From contig JACPUE010000066.1 in assembly GCA_016192425.1 (NCBI GenBank), positions 35,306 to 99,305 on the forward strand: DNA of 64,000 nt, in the 5' to 3' direction. Of the stretch, positions 28,203 through 36,189 are shown one piece after another. Under the pieces are notes generated by a model. That model had not been told where the DNA came from and ran no database searches. It saw nothing but the letters and a program-made list of their open reading frames with translations. Each line of letters opens with the position of its first letter. The stretch's first letter is position 1. The DNA comes from Burkholderiales bacterium. Lineage in GTDB: Bacteria > Pseudomonadota > Gammaproteobacteria > Burkholderiales > Burkholderiaceae_C. The position numbers were made by a program, and so were the translations under genes.

Positions 28203-29924
28203 ATGAGTTTGCCGACCGCAGAACGTATCGAACCGACCGAGCAGGCCGCTGCCGCCCCCAGGCTGGGGGAAATGCTGCTGTCTGCCCAAAAGCTCTCGCG
28301 CCATGATTTGGAGCGGGCGCTCGAAGTCCAGCGCTCCATGGGTGGACGCCTGGGCCGCCTGCTGGTGAGCCTGGGGCTGGTGGCCGAGCCCGATGTGTTC
28401 ATGGCCTTGTCCCGGCAATCCGGCATCCCCCTGGTGCGTGCAGACGCATTCCCGGAAGACCGCCCCGAAACGCCCGCGCTCAACACCGGCTTCCTGCTGG
28501 CGCACAACCTGCTGCCATTGGGGCCTGCGCTGGAAGGCGCCGAGCCCCCCGCATTTGCCAGCGCCGACCCGCACAGCGACACCCTGCGCACCGCGCTGCG
28601 CCTGGTGTTCGGTGCCGTGCCAAAGCTGGTGTTCGGGCTGGAAACCGAAATCGCCGGTCGGCTCAACGAGTGGTATGTGCAGGCCGCGCAGGAGGACGAA
28701 GAAACCGCCCCTGGCGGCGCCGAAGCCTCCGAGTTCATCGAGCACCTGCGCGACATGGCTTCCGAGGCCCCCATCATCCAGCGGGTCAACCAGATCCTGG
28801 CGCATGCGGTCACCTCCAAGGCGTCGGACATCCATATCGAAACCTACGAGCAGAAATCGGTGGTGCGCATCCGCGTGGACGGCGAGATCTTCCCGGTCGA
28901 TGAGATCGACAACAAGGACGCCCCCGCCATCGTCTCGCGCATCAAGATTCTTTCGCAGCTCGACATTGCCGAGCGCCGCATGCCCCAGGACGGTCGCACC
29001 AAGCTGCGCGTGCACGGCAAGGAAATGGACGTACGCGTCTCCACCGTGCCCACCGCGTTCGGCGAATCGGTGGTCATGCGCCTGCTCGAAAAGAACTTCG
29101 ACCTGCTCTCGCTCGAAAGCCTGCACTTCACCCCGGCCACGCTGCAGGCCTTGCGCCAGATGCTGGCCCTGCCCCACGGCATCTTGCTGGTCACGGGGCC
29201 GACCGGTTCGGGCAAGTCCACCACGCTGTACGCATCGCTGCAGGAGCTGGAGGGTGAAAACCTCAAAATTCTCACGGTGGAAGACCCGGTCGAATACCGC
29301 CTGCAGTGGCTCAACCAGGTGCAGGTGCAGCCGCAGATCGGCCTGAGCTTTGCAGCCGTGCTGCGCTCCTTCCTGCGGCAAGACCCCGACGTCATCATGA
29401 TCGGTGAAATGCGCGACGGCGAGACGGCAGAAATCGCCGTGCAGGCCGCGCTCACGGGCCACCTGGTGCTCTCCACGCTGCACACCAACAGCGCCTTGGG
29501 GGCCATCGTGCGCCTCATCAACATGGGGGTGGAGCCGTACCTCATCACCGCCTCCGTGGTGGGCGTGCTGGCCCAGCGCCTGGTGCGCAAGCTGTGCCCG
29601 GACTGCAAGGCGCCCCTCACACCGGAGCAGGCGCGCATGGCCGCATCGTCTCTGGGGCTGCAGGCACCCGCGCAGGCCACGCTCTACCGCCCGGTGGGGT
29701 GCGCGCAGTGCCGCTCCACGGGCTACCGGGGGCGGCTGGCCATCCATGAGCTGCTGGAGCTCAACGACCAGGTCAAGCGCGCGGTGCTCGAAAACGGCTC
29801 CACCCTGCGTGGCGACGAGGGCGCCTATGCCGCAGGGAACTTGTTGCACGATGGCGCCACCAAGGTCTTTCAGGGACTGACCACCGCAGAGGAAGTGCTG
29901 CGGGTCGCTCGCCAACATGACTGA
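28203..29924 (+). CDS. gspE: type II secretion ATPase GspE
   Basis: A 573-residue cytoplasmic ATPase that powers pseudopilus assembly. An N-terminal N1E-like domain (LGEMLLSAQKLSRHDLERAL) binds GspL. The ATPase core has Walker A GPTGSGKSTTLY, the Asp box EDPVEYRLQW, Walker B VIMIGEMRDGETA and the His box LSTLHTNSALGA. A tetracysteine zinc site (CPDC...CAQC) lies in the C-terminal domain. It starts the operon three bases after the glycosyltransferase stop and overlaps gspF by eight bases. Confidence 0.96.
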   Translation: MSLPTAERIEPTEQAAAAPRLGEMLLSAQKLSRHDLERALEVQRSMGGRLGRLLVSLGLVAEPDVFMALSRQSGIPLVRADAFPEDRPETPALNTGFLLAHNLLPLGPALEGAEPPAFASADPHSDTLRTALRLVFGAVPKLVFGLETEIAGRLNEWYVQAAQEDEETAPGGAEASEFIEHLRDMASEAPIIQRVNQILAHAVTSKASDIHIETYEQKSVVRIRVDGEIFPVDEIDNKDAPAIVSRIKILSQLDIAERRMPQDGRTKLRVHGKEMDVRVSTVPTAFGESVVMRLLEKNFDLLSLESLHFTPATLQALRQMLALPHGILLVTGPTGSGKSTTLYASLQELEGENLKILTVEDPVEYRLQWLNQVQVQPQIGLSFAAVLRSFLRQDPDVIMIGEMRDGETAEIAVQAALTGHLVLSTLHTNSALGAIVRLINMGVEPYLITASVVGVLAQRLVRKLCPDCKAPLTPEQARMAASSLGLQAPAQATLYRPVGCAQCRSTGYRGRLAIHELLELNDQVKRAVLENGSTLRGDEGAYAAGNLLHDGATKVFQGLTTAEEVLRVARQHD

Positions 29925-31125
29925 ATTCCAATACGCCGGAGTGACCTCCGAAGGCAAGCCCTGCCAGGGCAGCGTACGTGCGCCCGACGCCGACACCGCA
30001 CGCCTGCGCCTGATGGGGCAGGGGATCACCCCTGTGCGCATCAGCGGCGACGCGGCTTCAGCGGCGCCGTCATCCGGCGGCGCCCGCAGCCTGGGGCTCA
30101 AGCGCAAGGACGTGCTGCTGTTCACGCGCGAAATGGCCCACCTCAAGCAGGCCAACATGCCGCTGGACCGTGCGCTGTCCATGCTCAAGGAAACCGCCGA
30201 CAACGAGCGCCTGCAGACCTTCATCGGCAAGGTCGAGGAAAGCGTGCGTGCCGGCAAGTCGCTGCACCAGTCGCTGCTGCCTTTCGAAAAAGACCTGGGC
30301 CGACAGTACCTGGTGCTGGTGCGCGCTGGCGAAACATCGGGCTCCCTGCACGTCGTCCTCAAGGAGCTGACCGTGCAACTGGAGGCCGACGACAAGCTGC
30401 GCAACTACGTCATCTCTTCCATGACCTACCCCGTCATCCTGCTGGTGGTGGCGGTGCTCTCGGTCATCATGCTGCTGGCCTTTGTGGTGCCCCAGTTCCG
30501 CGAGATTTTCGACTCCATGGGCGACGCCTTGCCCTACACCACGCGGCTGGTGGTGCAATTCAGCGACCTGATTCGCTCGCATTGGATGGAACTGCTGCTG
30601 GTCTCGACCTTGGCGCTGTACGGCTTTTCGCGCTGGGCGGCCACGCCATCCGGGCGCCTGCAGATCGACCGCGCCCTGCTGGCCATGCCCTTGCTGGGCG
30701 TGGTGCTGCGCAACCTGCAGTTCGCGGTGTACTTCCGTACCTTTGGCATCCTCTTGCAGCGGGGCATTCCCATGGTCGATGCGCTCAAGATCGCCATCGA
30801 CACACTCACCAACACGGTGCTGCGCACCGACCTGGAACCCCTGGTGGAAACGGTCAAGACCGGCAAGCGGCTTTCGAGCGGGTTCGGGCTGCGCCATTTC
30901 CACAAAACCAGCACCCCCCAACTCATTCGCGTGGCCGAGGAGACCGGCCAGCTCGACGCCACACTGCTCGCGCTGGCCGACCGCTACGAGGAAGAGGGCC
31001 GCCGCACCATGGGGCGCGTGCTGGCTGCCATGGAGCCGCTGATCATCATCCTGCTGGGCATGGTGGTGGCCTTCATCATCATCTCCATCCTGGGCGGCGT
31101 GCTCTCCATCAACGATACCATCTGA
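29917..31125 (+). CDS. gspF: type II secretion inner-membrane platform protein GspF
   Basis: A 402-residue polytopic protein with two T2SF domains (about 65-190 and 270-395) and three membrane helices (VILLVVAVLSVIMLLAFVV, the region near 220, and the C-terminal LIIILLGMVVAFIIISILGG). It starts MTEFQYAGVTSEGKPCQG, the family N-terminus. EMAHLKQANMPLDRALSML and ILLQRGIPMVDALKIA are the paired cytoplasmic motifs. The length is typical. Confidence 0.96.
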   Translation: MTEFQYAGVTSEGKPCQGSVRAPDADTARLRLMGQGITPVRISGDAASAAPSSGGARSLGLKRKDVLLFTREMAHLKQANMPLDRALSMLKETADNERLQTFIGKVEESVRAGKSLHQSLLPFEKDLGRQYLVLVRAGETSGSLHVVLKELTVQLEADDKLRNYVISSMTYPVILLVVAVLSVIMLLAFVVPQFREIFDSMGDALPYTTRLVVQFSDLIRSHWMELLLVSTLALYGFSRWAATPSGRLQIDRALLAMPLLGVVLRNLQFAVYFRTFGILLQRGIPMVDALKIAIDTLTNTVLRTDLEPLVETVKTGKRLSSGFGLRHFHKTSTPQLIRVAEETGQLDATLLALADRYEEEGRRTMGRVLAAMEPLIIILLGMVVAFIIISILGGVLSINDTI

Positions 31126-31131
31126 CCCTTC

Positions 31132-31602
31132 ATGTCCTGGCAACAACCTTCCATGCAAACCGTGCAATATCTTTCCGCCCGCCCAACAGCCGCTGCACCG
31201 CGCCGCGCCTCCGGTTTCACCCTGATCGAACTGCTCGTGGTGCTCGTCATCCTGACCCTTCTTGCCGGCCTGGTGGGCCCCAAGGTGCTGGACCAGCTCG
31301 GCGGCGCCAAGTCCAAGACTGCCCGCGTGCAGATCGGCGAGTTGGAGCAAAGCCTCGACCTGTTCAAGCTCGACGTGGGCCGCTACCCCAACGACGCCGA
31401 AGGCCTGCGATCCCTGGTGGAGCGCCCCTCCACCGCCCAGGGCTGGAATGGCCCCTACATGAAGAAAGGCCTGCCCACCGACCCCTGGGGCGCGGCCTAC
31501 CAGTACAAAAACCCTGGGCGCAACGGCGGGCCTGACGTTTTCTCGCTCGGTTCCGATGGCAAGCCGGGCGGAGAAGGCGAAAACGCCGACGTGTACAACT
31601 GA
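31132..31602 (+). CDS. gspG: major pseudopilin GspG
   Basis: A 156-residue prepilin. The peptidase site is in ASG^FTLIELLVVLVILTLLAG, with Glu5 of the mature protein present. The mature part holds the GspG C-terminal calcium loop and the typical segments GRYPNDAEGLRSLVERP, GWNGPYMKKGLPTDPWG and GPDVFSLGSDGKPGG. The leader is long (27 residues from 31132); an internal ATG at 31153 is the alternative start. Confidence 0.95.
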   Translation: MSWQQPSMQTVQYLSARPTAAAPRRASGFTLIELLVVLVILTLLAGLVGPKVLDQLGGAKSKTARVQIGELEQSLDLFKLDVGRYPNDAEGLRSLVERPSTAQGWNGPYMKKGLPTDPWGAAYQYKNPGRNGGPDVFSLGSDGKPGGEGENADVYN

Positions 31603-31638
31603 CACACCGCCCCGTCGCAGACCGTTCCTGGCACGCTG

Positions 31639-32121
31639 ATGAATTGCCCCGCGCCGGTGCGCCGCACGCATTCCGGCTTCACCCTGCTGGAATTGCTGGT
31701 CGTGCTGGTGCTGGCCGCCATCACGGTGACCGTGGTGGGAGGCAGCGCGCAGTCGTACATGGACCGCGCGCGCTACCACCAGACGGTGCGCGACGTTGCC
31801 AGCCTGCTGGTGCAGGCCCGCACGCTCAGTGAGCGGGAAGGGCGCGCTGTCATCGTTTCTTACGAACCGGAGAGCCGCCAGCTTGTTGCCGATGGGCAAT
31901 GGCGCGTGGGCGTTCCCGAGTCGCTGCAGGTGCAATGGACAGCCATCGAAAGGCGCAAAGGCGCTGCCCCGGTGTCGGGCGAGCCCTTGTTCCAGTTCAA
32001 CAACGAAGGCGGTGCGCAGGGCGGCAGCCTGAGCGTGTTGCGCGCAGGGCAGGGGGTGCGGTACCGCGTCAACTGGCTGCTGGGCCGGATAGAGCAAACC
32101 TCGGTGCAGGCGCCCTCATGA
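31639..32121 (+). CDS. gspH: minor pseudopilin GspH
   Basis: A 160-residue prepilin with a leader ending THSG^FTLLELLVVLVLAAITV. The mature protein has the GspH-like region DRARYHQTVRDVASLLVQAR and a beta-rich C-terminus. It begins 37 bases after gspG and overlaps gspI by four bases (ATGA). Confidence 0.9.
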   Translation: MNCPAPVRRTHSGFTLLELLVVLVLAAITVTVVGGSAQSYMDRARYHQTVRDVASLLVQARTLSEREGRAVIVSYEPESRQLVADGQWRVGVPESLQVQWTAIERRKGAAPVSGEPLFQFNNEGGAQGGSLSVLRAGQGVRYRVNWLLGRIEQTSVQAPS

Positions 32122-32564
32122 CGGACAAGGCACGATGCAGCGCCCCGCCGCCTTGGATTGCGGCCCAAGGCTCCGGGCGCAACCGGGGGTTCAGCCTGCT
32201 GGAGGCATTGGTCGCCATGGCCATTGCGTCCATCGCCCTGGGTACGCTGTACCGCACGGTGGGGCAAAGCTCCAGGAACGCCGTCACCGTCCAGGAGCGG
32301 GTAGAAGCCGCCATGGTGGCGCGCTCGGTTCTGGCGGGCGTGCTCTTTGCCGAAGAACTGGCGAACCAAGGCGACGGCAAGGCGGGGGCCTGGCGCTGGC
32401 GCGTGCACCTGCAGCCCACCGTGGCGCAATGGAGTGCCACGCCCGGTCGGCCGCCCCTCCCTCCACAGACCGTCGCACGGGTCACCGTGGACGTGATGCA
32501 TGCCGAGGGCGGCGACCCCGTGCTCAGCTGGACGGGCTGGAAACCCTACAGGGCTGCGCCATGA
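32118..32564 (+). CDS. gspI: minor pseudopilin GspI
   Basis: A 148-residue prepilin with cleavage in NRG^FSLLEALVAMAIASIAL. The rest is a short beta domain (WRWRVHLQPTVAQW, VARVTVDVMH). The start is fixed by the ATGA overlap with gspH; the stop overlaps gspJ in the same way. It forms the pseudopilus tip complex with GspJ and GspK. Confidence 0.9.
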   Translation: MTDKARCSAPPPWIAAQGSGRNRGFSLLEALVAMAIASIALGTLYRTVGQSSRNAVTVQERVEAAMVARSVLAGVLFAEELANQGDGKAGAWRWRVHLQPTVAQWSATPGRPPLPPQTVARVTVDVMHAEGGDPVLSWTGWKPYRAAP

Positions 32565-33172
32565 GCCGCAACCCGCCCATCCGCCAGCGCGGTTTCACGC
32601 TGATTGAATTGCTCATTGCCCTGGCCGTCACGGCGGCAGTGGTCGGGCTGATGTTTGCCGGTTTTGGCGTCATTGGCCGTACCGAGGACCGCAACCAGCG
32701 CACCATGGAACGGGCTGAACACATGCTGACCGTCAGCCAGTGGCTGGGGCGCAAGTTCGACGGCCTGCGCCTGCTCTCGCGCCAGGAAGGTGGCGGTTTT
32801 GTGCGCTTTTTCAGCGGCAACGCCGCAGGCCTGATGTGGGTTGCGCCCCTGCCGGAGCGCGGCAGCGCCGGGGGATTGCATGTTTTCCGCATCGGCCCCC
32901 TGCGCCACGACAATGGGCGTGTCGATCTGTCCGTCGAGGCGCTGCCGTATGACGGCGCCGCCATGGCGATGGACTGGAACCAGGCCTTGCGCGAGACCCT
33001 GCTGACCGATGTGCGCACCCTGCAATGGCACTACCAGGACGGCCGCACCGGCGCCTGGACGCAGCAATGGGATGCCTCCCAGGCGCAATACCCCGCCCGC
33101 ATCCGGCTGGAGCTGGGCGACGCGCGGGGGGATTGGCCGCCCCTGGTTTTTGCTTTGGCGAGGGCGCGATGA
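32561..33172 (+). CDS. gspJ: minor pseudopilin GspJ
   Basis: A 203-residue prepilin with leader MSRNPPIRQRG^FTLIELLIALAVTAAVV. The mature part has the GspJ-type MERAEHMLTVSQWLGRKFDGL and a C-terminal beta domain (VRTLQWHYQDG). ATGA overlap with gspI sets the start; it overlaps gspK by four bases. Confidence 0.9.
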   Translation: MSRNPPIRQRGFTLIELLIALAVTAAVVGLMFAGFGVIGRTEDRNQRTMERAEHMLTVSQWLGRKFDGLRLLSRQEGGGFVRFFSGNAAGLMWVAPLPERGSAGGLHVFRIGPLRHDNGRVDLSVEALPYDGAAMAMDWNQALRETLLTDVRTLQWHYQDGRTGAWTQQWDASQAQYPARIRLELGDARGDWPPLVFALARAR

Positions 33173-34101
33173 AGGCCGCTTGCATGATGCCCCCTCCATC
33201 GCACCGCAGCACCGGTGCCGCACTGGTGCTGGTGCTCTGGCTGGTGGCGGCCTTGTCCCTCACCGTGCTGGCCGGTGCCCACGGCATGCGCCAGCAAACC
33301 CAGCATGCAGGCCTGGCGCTGGAGCGGCTGCGGGCCGAAGCCCTGCTGGACGGGGCATTGCAGCTTGCGGCGCAGAGGCTGGTGGCCGAGAAAGACCAGC
33401 CAATCCACTATCGTCGACAGGTATTGGCATTGGGCGGGCAAGAAATATGGCTGGAGGTCACGCCAGCGACCGGCTTGATTGATATCAACGTTGCCAGCGA
33501 CGCCTTGTTGCTCGCTCTGCTGCAGCGCGCGGGCGGGCTGCCTGCGGGCGACGCAGCCATCATGGTGTCACGCATCCGTGACTTCATCGATCCCGACGAC
33601 ACGCCTACGGGAGCCGGTGGCGCCGAGGCTGCCCAATACCGTGCGGCCGGTTGGCCTGCCGTGCCGCGCAATTCAGCGCTGGAAGACATTTCCGAGCTCA
33701 AATCAGTCCTGGGAATGACGCCCGAGCTCTATGACATAATCGCGCCCTACCTCGGCGTCAACGGCCAGCAACGACTGGAAGTCGATGCAACCCCCAGGGC
33801 TTTGATCGACATCTTGACGGGTCAGAAAGGGCTGGGGGCCCAAGTTCATCAATCACCGCCTGAATCGCGCGCGGGCCTGCTGCTTTCGGGCGCGACGGCC
33901 GAGTTTTTCTCTGCGGCCCAAGGCGGTGGCGGGAAAGAGGTTCGGGTTCGTGCCTATGCAAAAGGCGACGGCGACCAGTGGTGGCTGCGCGAGGCGTGGA
34001 TCGACCCCCGCGAGAGGCCAGACACCTTGGCTTCCTGGACCATGCTCACGCTGGAACCTACGCGCCGCATCAACAAGCCGGAACAGGAATGGAGTCCATG
34101 A
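33169..34101 (+). CDS. gspK: minor pseudopilin GspK
   Basis: A 310-residue prepilin that caps the pseudopilus. The leader/helix is STG^AALVLVLWLVAALSLTVL, lacking Glu5 as is usual for GspK. SAM-like domain segments TPATGLIDINVASDALLLAL and SRIRDFIDPDDTPTGAGGAE are characteristic. The start is fixed by the overlap with gspJ; the stop overlaps gspL. Confidence 0.92.
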   Translation: MKAACMMPPPSHRSTGAALVLVLWLVAALSLTVLAGAHGMRQQTQHAGLALERLRAEALLDGALQLAAQRLVAEKDQPIHYRRQVLALGGQEIWLEVTPATGLIDINVASDALLLALLQRAGGLPAGDAAIMVSRIRDFIDPDDTPTGAGGAEAAQYRAAGWPAVPRNSALEDISELKSVLGMTPELYDIIAPYLGVNGQQRLEVDATPRALIDILTGQKGLGAQVHQSPPESRAGLLLSGATAEFFSAAQGGGGKEVRVRAYAKGDGDQWWLREAWIDPRERPDTLASWTMLTLEPTRRINKPEQEWSP

Positions 34102-35099
34102 CAGCTAAGGGGCAACTCTATCGCCGCGTGCAGATTGCGCAGGACAGGCTTGCCTGGGGGTGTGCTGATTTGCGCCGCCTGTTATCCGAGCGCGGATGGT
34201 GGCCCAGCCGCTCCCGGGGGCTGGTGTCTGTGGACGGCAAGCAATGGTTCGTCACGGGAACACGTTTGCAGGCCAGCAAGCACGGCAAGGCGGAGGGCCT
34301 GCTGGTGCCAGAATCCGAAAGCCTGTGGGGCTCTGCCCTTCTGCCCGACATGCCCCGCCAGGCACTGGGGCAAGCGGTGGAAGAAGCACTGTGGCGTGCC
34401 TCCCCCCTGCCGCGCCAGCATACGGTAGCTGCCTGGCATGCGCAGCCCCACCCGCAAGGTGGCTGGGCTGTCGAATGGGGCCTGTGCCGCAGCAGCCACT
34501 GCGATACATGGCGTGCCGAGAAGGGGCTGGGCCCGCAGGCACCTGTGTACCTGGCGCGCCAGGGGCGTGCCTTTGCTGTAGATGCTGGGCCCATGCAAAC
34601 GCTCTCCCGGCGCCAGTTCTGGATGCATGTGCTGGTGCTGGTGTGCGCGCTGCTGCTGTGGGCTGTGCTGGCTCTGCCAGCGCTCATGCCCCTGGTGCTC
34701 AAGCGTGAAGATGTGCTGCGCGCCGTCCAGCACATTGTTGCAGTCGAACCCCGGTCTTTGCCCCTGCGCCAGCAACTGGACGAACTGCGCCAGCAGGCGG
34801 CTCTGGGAGAAGAGCTTCGCCAGGGCCTTCAGCAAAACCTGCCTTTGGCCAGTGCAATGGACGCGCTGTCGCAGGCCTTGCCCGACGACACCTGGCTCGA
34901 CCGCATCGACATCAACGGCAACGAGATCCGCATCAGCGGCTTGACGGGCAATGCTGCTGAACTGGCGGCCCAGCTGGGGCGGCAGCCGCAATTCGCCGAC
35001 ACCAAGGCCACAGTGGCCAGCGTGCGTGACAACAGCTTGAACAAAGAGCGCTTCACGTTCGAGATGCGCTGGCGCGCAGACCAAGGAGCCAAGCCATGA
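34098..35099 (+). CDS. gspL: type II secretion protein GspL
   Basis: A 333-residue inner-membrane protein linking the ATPase to the periplasmic parts. An N-terminal cytoplasmic portion (1-~170; QLYRRVQIAQDRLAWGCADL) precedes a single membrane helix (HVLVLVCALLLWAVLALPAL, ~175-195). The periplasmic part ends in a PilN-like ferredoxin fold (NLPLASAMDALSQALPDDTW, INGNEIRISGLTGNAAEL). Sequence is diverged; the assignment relies on architecture and operon position. Confidence 0.85.
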   Translation: MTAKGQLYRRVQIAQDRLAWGCADLRRLLSERGWWPSRSRGLVSVDGKQWFVTGTRLQASKHGKAEGLLVPESESLWGSALLPDMPRQALGQAVEEALWRASPLPRQHTVAAWHAQPHPQGGWAVEWGLCRSSHCDTWRAEKGLGPQAPVYLARQGRAFAVDAGPMQTLSRRQFWMHVLVLVCALLLWAVLALPALMPLVLKREDVLRAVQHIVAVEPRSLPLRQQLDELRQQAALGEELRQGLQQNLPLASAMDALSQALPDDTWLDRIDINGNEIRISGLTGNAAELAAQLGRQPQFADTKATVASVRDNSLNKERFTFEMRWRADQGAKP

Positions 35100-35644
35100 A
35101 TCCCTGGACTCGCAATGCCGGTTTTGCGCTTCTCTGCCTTGTCGCAGTGGCGCTTGCGACCGTCGCAGGCATTTACCGCACCCTATGGGTGCGCTACGAT
35201 ACGGCATTGGGCCAGTTCGAATCCCGCAGCGAACGCATTGACGGAGTCATTCGGGCCGGTTCTGACATCGAAAAACGCCTGGCCCTGGCACGCAACGCAG
35301 TGGCTCCCATGCTGCATCCTTCGGGCGAAAACGCCCAGAATGACGTTCAGCAGAAGCTGCGCGAACTGATCACGGCCTCCGGCGGCACACTCGTTTCGTC
35401 GCAGGTGGCGCTGGAGACCGGTGCCGACGGCAAAATGGACCATGTGCGGCTTACAGCCACCATCACGGGGGAATGGAGCCGCCTGGTGCCTCTCATGCAG
35501 AACATGCAAACCCATCGCCCGGTCTATTGGGTGCGCTCTGCCACCATTGGGCGTGAAGGCGGAACCGCCGCAGTGGCTCCTCAGCAGGCGCGCTTGACCC
35601 TGCAACTGGATGCTCCCCTGGCACCTGGGAAGGCAAAGCCATGA
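35096..35644 (+). CDS. gspM: type II secretion protein GspM
   Basis: A 182-residue bitopic protein: a membrane helix at about 7-26 (AGFALLCLVAVALATVAGIY), a coiled-coil-like segment and a periplasmic ferredoxin-like domain (QKLRELITASGGTLVSSQVA, WSRLVPLMQNMQTHRPVYWV). It pairs with GspL. Both ends overlap neighbours by four bases, so gspK-L-M-N are tightly coupled. Confidence 0.85.
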   Translation: MNPWTRNAGFALLCLVAVALATVAGIYRTLWVRYDTALGQFESRSERIDGVIRAGSDIEKRLALARNAVAPMLHPSGENAQNDVQQKLRELITASGGTLVSSQVALETGADGKMDHVRLTATITGEWSRLVPLMQNMQTHRPVYWVRSATIGREGGTAAVAPQQARLTLQLDAPLAPGKAKP

Positions 35645-36141
35645 TCAAACCCTGGTACATGGTGCCGGTGCTTGCGGCCGTGGCCTTGGCGGGCAGTGCC
35701 GCTTGGTGGCAAACCAAAAAAGACCAATGGCAGGCACCTGCCCCGCGCATTCCAGACCTGCCGCAGTTCGAGCAGTTACCCGCACCCTCCAGCTCCGTGG
35801 CCAAGCAGGCGTTGGAGCGGCCTCTGCTGTGGACATCGCGAAAGCCAGCCGATTCAGGCGACAAAAAATCCGGCATGGCCCAGGAGTTGCTCCAGTCGCG
35901 CCTCATGGCCGTGTTCGAGTCGGGCAAGGAGCGCGTGGCCGTCTTGCAGCGCCAGGATGGCAGCGTATTCAAGATCGGAGCGGTCACCGAGCCTTGGAAG
36001 CTTCAGTCTTTCGATGGCCGGAAGGCCTATTTCGTTGCCGCAGACGGCCAGCGCGTCGAGCGCCCGCTGGAGCCGGGCAACCCGCCTGCTGGCAAGGCCA
36101 ACCCGGCCAGGCCACAACAACCTTCTCTGGCCAACCCCTAA
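35641..36141 (+). CDS. gspN: GspC-like homology-region protein (XpsN type)
   Basis: A 166-residue bitopic protein with an N-terminal membrane helix (~7-22) and a Pro-rich linker. A small periplasmic beta domain (about 80-140: SRLMAVFESGKERVAVLQRQ, SVFKIGAVTEPWKLQ) resembles the GspC homology region. No separate gspC is present. In the Xanthomonas xps operon, which has this same E-to-N-then-D order, XpsN sits here and connects the inner-membrane LM complex to the secretin. I infer the same job. The tail (after ~145) is Pro/Asn-rich. Confidence 0.75.
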   Translation: MIKPWYMVPVLAAVALAGSAAWWQTKKDQWQAPAPRIPDLPQFEQLPAPSSSVAKQALERPLLWTSRKPADSGDKKSGMAQELLQSRLMAVFESGKERVAVLQRQDGSVFKIGAVTEPWKLQSFDGRKAYFVAADGQRVERPLEPGNPPAGKANPARPQQPSLANP

Positions 36142-36189
36142 GGCCGCTGGATTTCTGGCGGCCCACCGCATACACCGGAGTTCTCTGAC

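Noticed and set aside
26718..30404. Very long open frame (1228 codons) on the minus strand under glycosyltransferases and gspE/gspF
   Set aside because: It runs opposite well-identified genes with intact motifs; long antisense frames are common in high-GC DNA with G/C at third positions. The translation is low in complexity and has no recognisable domain.
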